From assembly GCA_945882415.1 (NCBI GenBank), contig CAMCWC010000003.1:143830-207829 (forward strand): a stretch of DNA of 64,000 nt, given 5' to 3'. A model generated the notes under the pieces. It made no database searches. It saw only the letters and a program-made list of their open reading frames with translations, and had not been told where the DNA came from. Source of the DNA: Chthonomonas calidirosea. Its GTDB lineage: Bacteria > Armatimonadota > Fimbriimonadia > Fimbriimonadales > Fimbriimonadaceae. The position numbers and the translations under genes are program-made. Positions 34,569 to 43,189 of this stretch are shown here, piece by piece; positions within the stretch are counted from its first letter, which is position 1; each line of letters opens with the position of its first letter.

Positions 34569-35054
34569 CTACGGTCCCTTCGCCGCTGGATCGCTCGGCC
34601 CAAACTCGTCCTTCGGCAGGATCAAAATGGCCAGGAAAATGCATGCCAGGATGTACGCTCCGGGCACCAGGTACTGAAACGCCTCCGGATATTCCGGCCG
34701 CGGAGCCTGTTGCGCCAGGGCCGAAATGAAGCTGTGCTGGATCCGCAGGAACAGGAAAACCCCGGTGCAAAGCGCGCCGCCGATGAACCCGCAAGCCCCG
34801 CCAAGCCCAAACTTCCGCGTCGCGTAAACGCCCAAAATCGTCGCCGGAAGCGGCCCCGCCGCAAAGCAGATCAGTAGCCACTGAATCTGTTCGGTTTTCT
34901 GAAAGGCGACGAATGGCCAGATGCTGAGCAAATAACCCGCGACCGCGGCCACCAAAAATCCGCTGCACCCAAAGATCATTTGGGCGTCCATGTCTTTCTC
35001 CGGACGTACCGCCGCGTCGAGTTTCTCGTCGGTATTCAGCGGTTCAAGGGCCAT
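34569..35054 (-). CDS. Multi-pass membrane protein of unknown function
   Basis: From the ATG at 35054 (an upstream in-frame ATG would overlap glyS) the product is 161 residues: a charged N-terminus (about 25 residues), then four hydrophobic segments near residues 27-48, 55-78, 82-103 and 128-148, with a short polar tail. Glycine-rich helices (GLGGACGFIGGALCTGVF) suggest tight packing. No family recognised. It sits between glyS and prfB on the same strand, 10 bp after glyS, so it is probably part of that transcript. Confidence 0.65.
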   Translation of the reverse strand: MALEPLNTDEKLDAAVRPEKDMDAQMIFGCSGFLVAAVAGYLLSIWPFVAFQKTEQIQWLLICFAAGPLPATILGVYATRKFGLGGACGFIGGALCTGVFLFLRIQHSFISALAQQAPRPEYPEAFQYLVPGAYILACIFLAILILPKDEFGPSDPAAKGP

Positions 35055-35064
35055 ATTGGAATCT

Positions 35065-37161
35065 TCAGCCTTCGATGACCAGCTTCGTAAAGTCACCCGC
35101 CGCAAGCAACTGAAGCGAAGCCGCGTGCAAAAGCGTTAATCGAGCATAGCGCACGGCCGCATCTTCGACCAGTACCATCGTTCCATCCAGGAACGCGTTG
35201 ATCGGCGCAACCAGCGCCTCAACCGCGCCGACGGTGCAGTTTACGTCGCGCTCCCGGGCAAACCGGAACAGGTCATCTTCCTGAGCTTTTAGAACCTCTA
35301 GGAGGGCAAGACCAGGTTCGGAATCCAGATCGGTGGCTACGATCTGCCGAAGCGGATCGTCGAAGCCATATTCCAGCCCTTTCTTGCGCGAAGAAGCGAC
35401 CAGGTTCAGCGGCCGAGTTGCCGTCTGAACGAGGGCAGTGCGGCCGGCGAGGATTGTCATCACCGCAACCCGGAACTTAACCGCCTGCGGAATCGTGAGC
35501 TCCCATCGGTGCTCACTCAGCGCGGCGGCATCCAGAATGTCGTGCCGAACTTCTGGCATGAGCGCGGAGTACCGACCCTCGAACACATCCCAAAGCGCGG
35601 TATGCGCACCGGCAGTATCCAGCGGAGTCGCCTGCTCCCGGTACTGATCCAGCGCGAAATCAAAGAGCTGGTCATAAGCTGGAAGCGCGCCGGGCCAGGC
35701 CCAAGCCGATTCAATCAGCACGGTTGCGCAGCGTCGAAGTCCGAATGGGTCACTCGATCCGGTCGGTTCGAGTCCGAGACCGAGGAACCCGGCGAGCTTA
35801 TCAAGCTGATCCGCCATCGCAAGCCGCAATCCTGTTCGGTGGCCTAAATCCGTCTCCGGCGATACGTTCTTCGTCGGGGCATATTGGTGCCGAAGCGCGG
35901 TCACCACTGCCTCCGGCATGCCTTCGGCCCGGGCGTACTCCGCGCCAACGATGCCCTGGAGCGAGGAGAGTTCGCTCACCAATCCGGTGCTGAGGTCGGC
36001 CTTTGCGTACCGACCCGCCAACTCGGCAAGTTCGGCTTCTTCTTCCGATGCTCCGGTCGCTTCGGCGACAAAGCGCGCGACGTTGGCCAGTCGCTCGGAC
36101 CGGGAAAGAACCGTGCCCAGTTTCTCTTGGAAAACAATCCCGGTGGTCTTGGCAAGAAAATCCGCCAAGGTTGATTTTTGGTCCTCTTGATAGAAGAACT
36201 TCGCGTCGTTAAATCGTGCGTTGAGCACCCAAGCCGATCCCGCCCGAACGGTATCGTCTTCACCGCTGTTACGGACGAAGAGGAATCGGTTCGTGATCTT
36301 GCCCGAAGCGTCGCGCACGGGGAACATCCGCTCATGCTTCGCCATCGCCGTCACCAAAACGGGCTCTGGCAAGTCGAGGAAAGAAGCAGGAAACTCACCT
36401 TCAATGACCGTCGGCCATTCGGTGAGATGCACGTTCTCATCCAGCAAGTCTTCGGAAATCTCCGCTACTCCGGAGCACTTGGATTCGATTTGCTGAAGAA
36501 TCGCGGCTTTGCGGACGGCGGGATCAGGCTCGACAAAGTTCTCGCGAAGTCGAGCAATGAGTTCAGCTGCCGATGTAACGGCAAACGCCGCCGGAGCATA
36601 GAAGCGGTGGCCTCGGGATTCGTTTCCGCTCACCACGCCTTCGATGTCAAACGGAACAACAACGCCGTCCAGAACAGCCAGCAGCCACCGAATGGGTCGT
36701 GCAAACCGCATCCGGGTAGAGCCCCATCGCATTGACTTTTGGAACTGTAATTCGCGAATCGTCTTCGGCAGGAGGGCTTCTAGAATCGCGGTGGCCGACT
36801 GGCCAGGAATCTGCTTGGTGATCCAAACGTATTGATCGTCCTTCCGAATTGTCGAAACATCCACTCCTTGGCCACGGCAGAAGCCAAGCAGCGCTGGAGT
36901 TGGCTCGCCTTCGGCGTTAAACGCGCCCTTAAGCGCGGGGCCACGAACATCCTTCTCTGTGTCTTCCTGGCGGTCCAGCAAGCCGGAGATCGATACGATC
37001 AACCGTCGTGGAGTGCCATATGTCACCACTTTGTGGTCCGGACCAAGGAGTTGAGAAGCGTTTAGCGCGTTAACCAGTTGCCCAGAAAGGTCGCTCAAAG
37101 CGCGCGCCACAAACGCCGCCGGCAACTCTTCGCATCCCACTTCCAGCAACAATTCCGCCAT
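35065..37161 (-). CDS. glyS: Glycyl-tRNA synthetase beta subunit
   Basis: GlyS is the large subunit of the alpha2beta2 bacterial glycyl-tRNA synthetase. From the ATG at 37161 (MAELLLEVGCEELPAAFV) the 698-residue length is normal; the upstream in-frame extension does not match the family. Characteristic blocks are the TYGTPRRLIVSI strand, KSMRWGSTRMRFARPIRWLLA, PEPVLVTAMAKHERMFPVRDASGKITNRFLFVRN, and the late DRVLVMADD-like region replaced here by VMTILAGRTALVQTATRPLNL. glyQ is not adjacent: the gene upstream is divergent and unrelated, so the catalytic alpha subunit must be encoded elsewhere. Confidence 0.95.
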   Translation of the reverse strand: MAELLLEVGCEELPAAFVARALSDLSGQLVNALNASQLLGPDHKVVTYGTPRRLIVSISGLLDRQEDTEKDVRGPALKGAFNAEGEPTPALLGFCRGQGVDVSTIRKDDQYVWITKQIPGQSATAILEALLPKTIRELQFQKSMRWGSTRMRFARPIRWLLAVLDGVVVPFDIEGVVSGNESRGHRFYAPAAFAVTSAAELIARLRENFVEPDPAVRKAAILQQIESKCSGVAEISEDLLDENVHLTEWPTVIEGEFPASFLDLPEPVLVTAMAKHERMFPVRDASGKITNRFLFVRNSGEDDTVRAGSAWVLNARFNDAKFFYQEDQKSTLADFLAKTTGIVFQEKLGTVLSRSERLANVARFVAEATGASEEEAELAELAGRYAKADLSTGLVSELSSLQGIVGAEYARAEGMPEAVVTALRHQYAPTKNVSPETDLGHRTGLRLAMADQLDKLAGFLGLGLEPTGSSDPFGLRRCATVLIESAWAWPGALPAYDQLFDFALDQYREQATPLDTAGAHTALWDVFEGRYSALMPEVRHDILDAAALSEHRWELTIPQAVKFRVAVMTILAGRTALVQTATRPLNLVASSRKKGLEYGFDDPLRQIVATDLDSEPGLALLEVLKAQEDDLFRFARERDVNCTVGAVEALVAPINAFLDGTMVLVEDAAVRYARLTLLHAASLQLLAAGDFTKLVIEG

Positions 37162-37222
37162 CGCGAAAGAGGATACCGTTCGCCCGTTGCAGTAACCCCG
37201 TAAATCCTGTATCTTGAAGCCG

Positions 37223-38170
37223 ATGAGCAGGATGCGAATCAATGCATGGCTAGGGCTTGGCCTCGCCCTATTTCTGACCACGGCGGGATGCTCGAAGCCA
37301 AGCTCGGGACTGCCAAAGGTCGGCTTTGCCCAATTCACCAGCACCAGCAGCCTCGATCAGCTTCGCGAAGGATTCGTGAAGGGGCTCGCCGATGAAGGAT
37401 TTGTCGATGGGAAAACCGTGGAAATCGACTTCCAAAACGCCCAAAGCGATGCTGGGACGATGAGCCTCGTTATGCAGAAGCTCGCGACTTCCGTCGACGT
37501 GGTCGGGCTCTGCAGCACTCAGGCCCTGCAAGCGGCCATCAAAAGCGTGAAAGACAAACCGGTCATCTTCTGCGGCGTCATTGATCCCGTAGCCGCCGGT
37601 GCCGCTACCACCATTTCAGAGCCAAAGCCCAACATCACCGGGGTCTACAACCCGTTCCCGGTCACGGAGGGCGTCGAAATGATCCACAAGTTCATGCCCG
37701 CCGTCAAGAAGATCGGAACCCTGTACGATCCCAGTGAGCCGTTCTTTGGCGGAATGCACGAAGAAGCGAAGAAGGCTTGCGCCAAGAATGGGCTGGAGTT
37801 CATCGTCGTTACCGTGAGCTCGTCCAACGACATCGTGACCGGTATGCAGGCGCTCAAGGCGAAGGGTGTCGAAGCTGTACTCCAATTGCCCAGCAACACG
37901 GTGAACCAGGGTGTGGATGGCCAGATCAAAACCGCCGGAAACCTCGGACTGCCGATGTTCAGCCTTCAGCCGGACCAGCTTGAGAAGGGGATCGTCGCGA
38001 CCGTTGGAGTAGACCTCGAGGAAGCGGGCGCTCAAGCCGGGCGTATGGCAGGGAAAGTGCTGAAGGGTGAAAAAACTGCCAAGTTCCCTCTAGAAACGGC
38101 CAAGCTGCAACCCATCGCGACCAATCCGGCCGCCGCCAAGCAGTTCGGAATCACCTTGCCTGCGAACTAG
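37223..38170 (+). CDS. ABC importer substrate-binding lipoprotein (PF04392-like, TrpX-like)
   Basis: A solute-binding protein: lipobox ending in TTAGC (Cys near residue 23), then KVGFAQFTSTSSLDQLREGFVKGLADEGF, and alternating Rossmann-like strands, e.g. VVGLCSTQALQAAI and KKIGTLYDPSEPFFGG. The family (PF04392) includes TrpX-like binding proteins for amino acids; the ligand here is not proven. The start ATG at 37223 is preferred; an in-frame ATG three codons later also fits, while a TTG at 37214 is less likely. The permease and ATPase follow in one operon. Confidence 0.88.
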   Translation: MSRMRINAWLGLGLALFLTTAGCSKPSSGLPKVGFAQFTSTSSLDQLREGFVKGLADEGFVDGKTVEIDFQNAQSDAGTMSLVMQKLATSVDVVGLCSTQALQAAIKSVKDKPVIFCGVIDPVAAGAATTISEPKPNITGVYNPFPVTEGVEMIHKFMPAVKKIGTLYDPSEPFFGGMHEEAKKACAKNGLEFIVVTVSSSNDIVTGMQALKAKGVEAVLQLPSNTVNQGVDGQIKTAGNLGLPMFSLQPDQLEKGIVATVGVDLEEAGAQAGRMAGKVLKGEKTAKFPLETAKLQPIATNPAAAKQFGITLPAN

Positions 38171-38173
38171 ACC

Positions 38174-38989
38174 ATGGAACTCTGGATCGGAGCGATTACC
38201 CAAGGCGCGGCCTATGCCCTCTTGGCCCTCGCGGTGTTCCTTTCGTTCCGCGTGCTTCGTTTTCCCGATATCTCTGTCGATGGCACCTTCACCAGCGGCG
38301 CGGCGATCTTTGGCGTTCTTCTGGCCCAGAACCTGAATCTCTGGCTTGCGCTCGGCGTGGCGTTCATCGTCGGCGCAGTCGGTGGTGCGATCACCGGGCT
38401 CATTCACACCCGGTTGCAAATCAACGACCTGCTCAGCGGAATCATCACGATGACCGCGCTGTATAGCGTCAACCTCCGCGTCATGGGTCGGTCGAACCTT
38501 CCGGTGAGCGGGGGAGAGTTGGGCTATGCCGTCTTTGGAATTGCCCTGTTAGCCGTCGCAATTCTTTGGTGGTTTTTGCGAACCGACTACGGGCTTGCGT
38601 TGCGGGCGGTAGGCGACAATCCAGAAATGTCCGCCGCGCAAGGCATCAACGTCCGGAATGTCAAAACCATCGGCCTGAGCCTATCGAACGGTTTTGCCGC
38701 TCTCGGCGGAGCGGTGATCGCGCAGTACAACGGCTTCGCTGACATCACGATGGGCATCGGTGCCCTGGTTACGGGCATGGCGGGCGTGATGATTGGCGAG
38801 CGATTCTTGCCGCCGAAATCGGTTTTGTTTGCCGTCGGTGGCGCGCTAGTCGGCTCGATCGTTTTCCGCTTGCTCATCGCCGGTGCGTTGCAAGCGGGAA
38901 TGAACCCGATTGACCTGAAGCTCATTACCGCCGGCTTTGTGTTGATTGCTCTAGCGTTGCCGAGAATGTCGAAGGGGCGAGCGAGATGA
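38174..38989 (+). CDS. ABC importer permease (TrpY-like)
   Basis: A 271-residue protein with about eight hydrophobic segments and the permease block NPEMSAAQGINVRNVKTIGLSLSNG (the EAA-like loop). The sequence FRVLRFPDISVDGTFTSGAAIF near the N-terminus is typical of the permease family paired with PF04392 binding proteins. It starts 3 bp after the binding protein gene and its last bases overlap the ATPase start (ATGA). Confidence 0.88.
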   Translation: MELWIGAITQGAAYALLALAVFLSFRVLRFPDISVDGTFTSGAAIFGVLLAQNLNLWLALGVAFIVGAVGGAITGLIHTRLQINDLLSGIITMTALYSVNLRVMGRSNLPVSGGELGYAVFGIALLAVAILWWFLRTDYGLALRAVGDNPEMSAAQGINVRNVKTIGLSLSNGFAALGGAVIAQYNGFADITMGIGALVTGMAGVMIGERFLPPKSVLFAVGGALVGSIVFRLLIAGALQAGMNPIDLKLITAGFVLIALALPRMSKGRAR

Positions 38990-39750
38990 TTCTGTTGAGC
39001 AACATCAGCCAGCGATTTGAGCGGCCAGATGGTGGGGCAACTCTCGCGCTTCACGACGTTTCGCTGGAGATCCCTCGTGGCGAGTTCTTACTCCTTGCCG
39101 GCACGAACGGATCCGGCAAATCGACCTTGCTCAATGTTCTAGCCGGAGTGTTCCCGCCAACCTCGGGTCAGGTGCAAATTGACGGACTTGACGTCACGCG
39201 CCACGGACCAGAGCGTCGTGCCGTGAGTCTGGCTCGGGTCTTTCAGAACCCGTACCTCAGCACGGCCGGAACCTTGACCGTCGCCGAAAACATGCGCCTC
39301 GCCGAGCTACGAGGCGGCACCCGCATCCTGCGCTTGGGGCTCAACCGGACCGCGAAAACCCGCCACGCCGATGCCCTCGCCGCGTGCGGAATGGGCCTCG
39401 AAAACTTCCTCGACCGCCCCACCAACACCCTCAGCGGAGGCCAACGTCAGGCCCTCGCCGTCGTCATGGCAACCATCGTCACCCCAAAAGTGCTGCTCCT
39501 AGACGAGCACACCGCCGCCCTCGATCCTGAAGCCGCCGAGAAGGTCATGCAACTCACCGCCCGCCTCGTCTCGGAGCATGCCATCACCACCGTCATGGTC
39601 ACCCACTCCCTAGACCACCTCCCCCGCTTCGGCACCCGCGCCGTGCTCTTGCACCTCGGGCGGGTTCAAGAAGAGTGGAGCGGGGCAGAGAAGTCGGCGT
39701 TGACGTCTAACGAACTTCAGCAGCGGTTTGCTGGGTTGTATGGTGGGTGA
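38986..39750 (+). CDS. ABC importer ATP-binding protein (TrpZ-like)
   Basis: The 254-residue ATPase has Walker A GTNGSGKST, the Q-loop VFQNPYL, signature TLSGGQRQAL, Walker B VLLLDEHTAALD and the H-loop in VTHSLDH. One oddity is His in the Walker B second position (DEHTAALD instead of DEPTAALD), seen in some members of this family. It completes the three-gene importer. High GC and Ala/Arg-rich late codons match the surroundings. Confidence 0.92.
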   Translation: MILLSNISQRFERPDGGATLALHDVSLEIPRGEFLLLAGTNGSGKSTLLNVLAGVFPPTSGQVQIDGLDVTRHGPERRAVSLARVFQNPYLSTAGTLTVAENMRLAELRGGTRILRLGLNRTAKTRHADALAACGMGLENFLDRPTNTLSGGQRQALAVVMATIVTPKVLLLDEHTAALDPEAAEKVMQLTARLVSEHAITTVMVTHSLDHLPRFGTRAVLLHLGRVQEEWSGAEKSALTSNELQQRFAGLYGG

Positions 39751-39786
39751 ATCCTCACATTGCAATGAGCCTCAAATTAAGTGTGT

Positions 39787-39797
39787 GTACAATGTAC
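39787..39797. promoter_or_regulatory. Candidate TA-operon operator
   Basis: GTACAATGTAC is a short inverted repeat (GTAC-AAT-GTAC) that overlaps a TACAAT -10-like box 27 bp upstream of the antitoxin ATG. Antitoxin-toxin complexes of this type bind such repeats; the assignment is inferred from position and symmetry. Confidence 0.4.
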
Positions 39798-39820
39798 GCA
39801 GAGCAAACCTGGACTGCAAT

Positions 39821-40102
39821 ATGAGAGCGACAACCCCAAATCCCAAAGACGCCCGGATTGATTTGCGCGTCAATCTGAGCCAGAAAACCCTATTGGAACT
39901 TGCCGCCGCCTCGCAAGGGAAGAAACTTTCCGATTTCGTGATCAGCGCATCCACCGAAGCTGCGCAGTTAGCGCTGGCCGACCAGAACCGCTTCGTTTTG
40001 CCCGAAGAGCAGATGACAAGGTTCTTGGAAGTGCTCGAAGAAGAGCCACAGGACCTTCCCGCACTCCGCGCTCTCTTCGCTCGCAAGAGTGTTTTTGAAT
40101 GA
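39821..40102 (+). CDS. TacA-like DUF1778 antitoxin
   Basis: The 93-residue product fits the DUF1778 ribbon-helix-helix antitoxins: KDARIDLRVNLSQKTLLELAAASQGKKLSDFVIS is the DNA-binding N-half and the acidic C-terminal tail (MTRFLEVLEEEPQDLPALRALF) is the toxin-binding part. The start ATG at 39821 follows a candidate operator; an in-frame reading further upstream extends into the end of the ABC ATPase gene and is rejected. Its stop overlaps the toxin start (ATGA). Confidence 0.85.
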   Translation: MRATTPNPKDARIDLRVNLSQKTLLELAAASQGKKLSDFVISASTEAAQLALADQNRFVLPEEQMTRFLEVLEEEPQDLPALRALFARKSVFE

Positions 40103-40608
40103 CGCCCCGGTTCCAGGCGCCGGTGCTCCTGTCCGAAATCCACTCCGTTGGTTCATTTGACTGTGGAGTCGAAGCGCTGAACTCCTTCCTAAAGAATCAC
40201 GCTTTGCAAAACCAGCGAAACAACTCTGCCCGCACATTTGTTTCCACCCGCACCGACGGTCCGGAAGTGGTCGGCTTCTACAGTCTATGCGCTGCCTCGG
40301 TCGATTTTGAACAAACTCCTGAACGGATTCGCAAAGGGCTGGCTCGACACGAAGTTCCGCTTGTGCTTCTTGCAAGACTTGCAGTGGACTCTAGTTGCAA
40401 AGGCCAAGGACTCGGGGCCAGCCTGCTGCAAGACGCGTTCAGCAGATTCATGAAGGCCCAAGAAGCCATCGGTGCCCGCGCCCTCCTCGCCCATGCGAAA
40501 GATGAGGAAGCGAAGGCGTTCTACGAAAAGTACGGATTCGTTGCCACCGAAGGGCTGCCCTTTCACCTCTACATCCTGACCAAGACGATCAAGCAAACGC
40601 TGTCCTGA
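40099..40608 (+). CDS. TacT-like GNAT-family toxin
   Basis: GNAT toxins of TacA/TacT modules acetylate the amino group of charged tRNAs and halt translation. The 169-residue product has the GNAT acetyl-CoA loop in SSCKGQGLGASLLQDAF, the preceding strand VPLVLLARLAVD, and a C-terminal AFYEKYGFV with the catalytic-type Tyr. Together with the overlapping DUF1778 gene this is a complete, apparently intact pair. It is followed directly by non-coding sequence and an IS110 transposase. Confidence 0.88.
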   Translation: MTPRFQAPVLLSEIHSVGSFDCGVEALNSFLKNHALQNQRNNSARTFVSTRTDGPEVVGFYSLCAASVDFEQTPERIRKGLARHEVPLVLLARLAVDSSCKGQGLGASLLQDAFSRFMKAQEAIGARALLAHAKDEEAKAFYEKYGFVATEGLPFHLYILTKTIKQTLS

Positions 40609-40642
40609 AATGTGCGCTGGGGGAGTTCGGGCCAACCCCTTA

Positions 40643-40659
40643 GTAAATTTGTGATTTAC
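40643..40659. other. Hairpin downstream of the toxin gene
   Basis: GTAAAT and ATTTAC flank a 5-base loop 35 bp after the toxin stop. Weak stem, no T-run; possible transcript end. Confidence 0.3.
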
Positions 40660-40739
40660 TTCGAGCAACGTCGTTCGCGTAACAAACGAGGCCCCATTCA
40701 GAACAGCTCTCCCTAGATGATTAATGAATTAATTCGCCT

Positions 40740-40946
40740 AGTAAGTTAAACGGTGAACCAGCCAGGATCAGTCCGCGCATACGCCTGAGGCTTTGTCCTC
40801 GTCCCTTAGAGTGCGGCCCTGGCTTGCGTTCGCAGGTTCGCATACCATCGTGGAAGTCCCGCCGTTTCTAATTGAAGCAGAGCGACGGGAACGTTCCGTT
40901 TTCGTGACTAGGGTGATCCGCGAGCGCAAGGTTCTTGGAAAAGCCC
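40740..40946 (+). ncRNA. Candidate bridge-RNA region of the IS110 element
   Basis: In IS110 elements a structured RNA from the non-coding end beside the transposase pairs with donor and target DNA. Here about 200 non-coding bases precede the ATG and contain several hairpins (TGCG-TT-CGCA near 40828, and ACGG/CCGT around GAACGTT near 40890). No reading frame in it looks real. The rest of the 40609-40946 gap, before 40740, holds the toxin's 3' hairpin and AT-rich sequence. The RNA itself is inferred from family knowledge. Confidence 0.4.
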
Positions 40947-41885
40947 ATGAATATTGTAGTCTCCCAGATTGGAATCGACGTTGGCAAAGATGAGCTTGTG
41001 GTCTGCATTGACCAAGGAAAGCCTTTTGCGTGCCCCAACACGGCCAAGGGCTGCCTCGAAATCATCGAGAAGTTCCCTGCAGGCGCAGAGGTGCACCTGG
41101 AAGCCAGCGGTGGATATGAGCGCCTCGTCCGCCGGTTGCTGAGCGAACACGGGTTCAAAGTAGTGGTGCACAACCCTTTGAAGTCGCGCCGAATTGCGCA
41201 GGCTCAAGGGGTTCGCGCGAAAACCGACCCCGTCGATGCAAAACTCCTCTCACGTTCAGGGCACTTGTTGCCTCAAGAAACGGTCAAGCGCACCGAACGG
41301 CAGCAACTGGCCGACCACTCCAGAGCGATTGATGCGCTTAAAGATATGGTGATGTCTCTCAAGCAGAGCCAGGTCATGCCAGAGCTAGACTCAGCGGCAA
41401 AGCAGCTCTATGCGGAGGCAATCCTTGCCCTTCAGCAACAAATCGATGCAGCCGAAAAGGCATTTGAAGCACGCGTGAAAGCGAGCGACTGTGCCGAAAC
41501 CTACCAACTCATTCAGACCGTTCCGTCATTAGGAAAGCTCACCGCACGTCGGTGCGTTTGCGAACTTCCAGAAGACGTCATGGAGCGAAGCACTGGCCAA
41601 ATTGCCAGCTACGCCGGACTCGCCCCGATTGACAATAGCTCGGGCAAGCGAACTGGTCGATCTCGTTTAGGGCACGGTAACGCAAGACTGAAGGCCGCCT
41701 TCTACATGCCAGCACTGTGCGCGATTCGACACGAAGCATGGGCGAAAGAACTTTACCAAAGACTCAGAAGCGACAAAAAATCTCATCAAACGGCAACCGT
41801 GGCCGTAATGCGAAGGCTACTGATCCGCGCCGTTGCGGTTCTTAAAAGACGCACCGGATGGGTTTTAGAGGCGAAAACCGGTTGA
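40947..41885 (+). CDS. IS110-family transposase/recombinase
   Basis: A 312-residue enzyme with the RuvC-like DEDD domain (Asp11 in GIDVGKDE, Glu52 in LEASGGYE, Asp94 and Asp97 in KTDPVDAKLL) and the C-terminal transposase_20 domain with IQTVPSLGKLTA, SYAGLAPIDNSSGK (candidate catalytic Ser232) and GNARLKAAFYMPAL. The ATG at 40947 is used; an in-frame TTG four codons earlier adds nothing. All key residues are present, so it may be active. The protein is slightly shorter than typical IS110 members, mostly in the linker between domains. Confidence 0.93.
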   Translation: MNIVVSQIGIDVGKDELVVCIDQGKPFACPNTAKGCLEIIEKFPAGAEVHLEASGGYERLVRRLLSEHGFKVVVHNPLKSRRIAQAQGVRAKTDPVDAKLLSRSGHLLPQETVKRTERQQLADHSRAIDALKDMVMSLKQSQVMPELDSAAKQLYAEAILALQQQIDAAEKAFEARVKASDCAETYQLIQTVPSLGKLTARRCVCELPEDVMERSTGQIASYAGLAPIDNSSGKRTGRSRLGHGNARLKAAFYMPALCAIRHEAWAKELYQRLRSDKKSHQTATVAVMRRLLIRAVAVLKRRTGWVLEAKTG

Positions 41886-41958
41886 CAGAACGACATACCA
41901 TCTGAGGGGGAGCATGAATTAAACGGAAATCGAACCTAAACCGCTTAAAGCGATTAAT

Positions 41959-43101
41959 TCACTTTTCCTCGACCGAAACCGCGACCAACGGGCTGAAGGC
42001 GCCGAAGTCGCCCTTGCCCGACCGACGCAGGCGCCACTGGAAGTTGTAGACCCCCGCTAGGGTCGGGGCTCGGACGGTGAAGTTGAACGTGTAGGACTCG
42101 CCCGGTGCAACCGAAACCGGAAGCAAAATCGACTGCTTGCCCCAGCGGTTGTTGCCCGCCGGGCTCTGGCTGTACAGCGCGTATGGCCCTGGCGTCCAGG
42201 TGTCGACGCCGGTGTTCGTGAACCGAACCGAGACGTCGTAGTCTCGGGTTACAAACATTGAAGTTGGCACCGTCTGCGAATCACAAACCGAGTTGTTGCG
42301 ATACCGAACCTCGATTGGTACCGTCGGGCTGATCGGTCCGAAATTCGCTACGCTCGAACGGCGGAGCTGCCACAGGTGGTTGTAGATTCCCTCGGTCTTA
42401 GGCGCTTCCAACCGGAAGTTGTAAGTCTTGAACTGACCCGGTGCAATGCTCTCGCCGGGGTTCAACGAGATGCTGTCCCTGCCGAAAATCTTCGAAGGGT
42501 TGCTCAGCGAAACCAAGCGGAACGTGTCGTAGGTCCAAGTCGAAGAACCGCGATTCTGGAAAACTAACTGGACATCGAATTTGTTGCCCGGTTCTACAAA
42601 GGTTGGTACGGACTGGCTGATGAAATCGGCGGCGTCGCCGGAAAGAGCCGTAACCACCACGTTCGGCGTCATCGCGCCGAAGTTTGCCGGGCTACCCGGG
42701 GAGGTCTTTCGCATCTGCCACTGGAAGTTGTAGCGGCTTGGACGACTCGGAACGGTGATGTTGAAATTGAAGGTGTACGTCGCGCCTGGAGCAACGGTTA
42801 CTCCGGTAGGAAGCTTGACGTCCGTTCGTCCCCAGGTGTCGTTCGCGTACGGGTTCATCGAGACCAAGCGGTGCGTAGCCTGAGTCCAAGTCGTCGTCCC
42901 AACGTTGGTCAAGGTGATTGAGACCGCGTGAACGTTGCCAGCGTAATACTGCTCTTGCACCGTCTGCGAGACGAACTCAGCGTTGTTCCCATCCGCTTGG
43001 TTTAACAACGTGGCAGCCGATAATGGCGCCGCCATGGGCTGTAGAGAAGCATGCGCTCCAAGGAAACTGACCAACAAAAGCAATCCAATCCGACCCATCA
43101 C
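41959..43101 (-). CDS. Exported protein with three NBR1-type Ig-like domains
   Basis: A signal peptide (IGLLLLVSFLGAHA) precedes three tandem ~100-residue repeats, starting near residues 37, 155 and 265. Each has the NBR1 Ig-like pattern: SITLTNVGTTTWTQATHRLVS, VQLVFQNRGSSTWTYDTFRLVS and VSVRFTNTGVDTWTPGPYALYS, then a WGR/FGR/WGK turn, an 'APGxxxTxNFxxxxP' strand and a closing YNFQW or YNHLW. No catalytic domain is attached. It is likely an outer-surface or periplasmic adhesion or scaffold protein (inference). Its 3' end faces the IS110 element. Confidence 0.85.
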   Translation of the reverse strand: MMGRIGLLLLVSFLGAHASLQPMAAPLSAATLLNQADGNNAEFVSQTVQEQYYAGNVHAVSITLTNVGTTTWTQATHRLVSMNPYANDTWGRTDVKLPTGVTVAPGATYTFNFNITVPSRPSRYNFQWQMRKTSPGSPANFGAMTPNVVVTALSGDAADFISQSVPTFVEPGNKFDVQLVFQNRGSSTWTYDTFRLVSLSNPSKIFGRDSISLNPGESIAPGQFKTYNFRLEAPKTEGIYNHLWQLRRSSVANFGPISPTVPIEVRYRNNSVCDSQTVPTSMFVTRDYDVSVRFTNTGVDTWTPGPYALYSQSPAGNNRWGKQSILLPVSVAPGESYTFNFTVRAPTLAGVYNFQWRLRRSGKGDFGAFSPLVAVSVEEK

Positions 43102-43189
43102 GCGCGGAGTGTACGTTCGGATACTGGAGCATAACCTCCCCTTAACGCAAAAGTTGAATTTTTGCCATCAGATTGGCTGACTACGCCAA

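Larger units (their letters stand above)
40700..41940 (+). mobile_element. IS110-family element (boundaries approximate)
   Basis: One intact IS110 transposase gene with about 340 bases of non-coding sequence before it and 70 bases after it, lying between two convergent host genes. Short similar stretches occur on both sides (GTTAAACGG near 40746 and ATTAAACGG near 41920; ATTAATTC near 40730 and 41955), but true ends cannot be fixed without the empty site. IS110 elements usually lack long inverted repeats and target duplications. Confidence 0.6.

Noticed and set aside
36178..36735. Plus-strand open frame of 185 aa
   Set aside because: Antisense to glyS; unstructured Arg/Ser-rich sequence.
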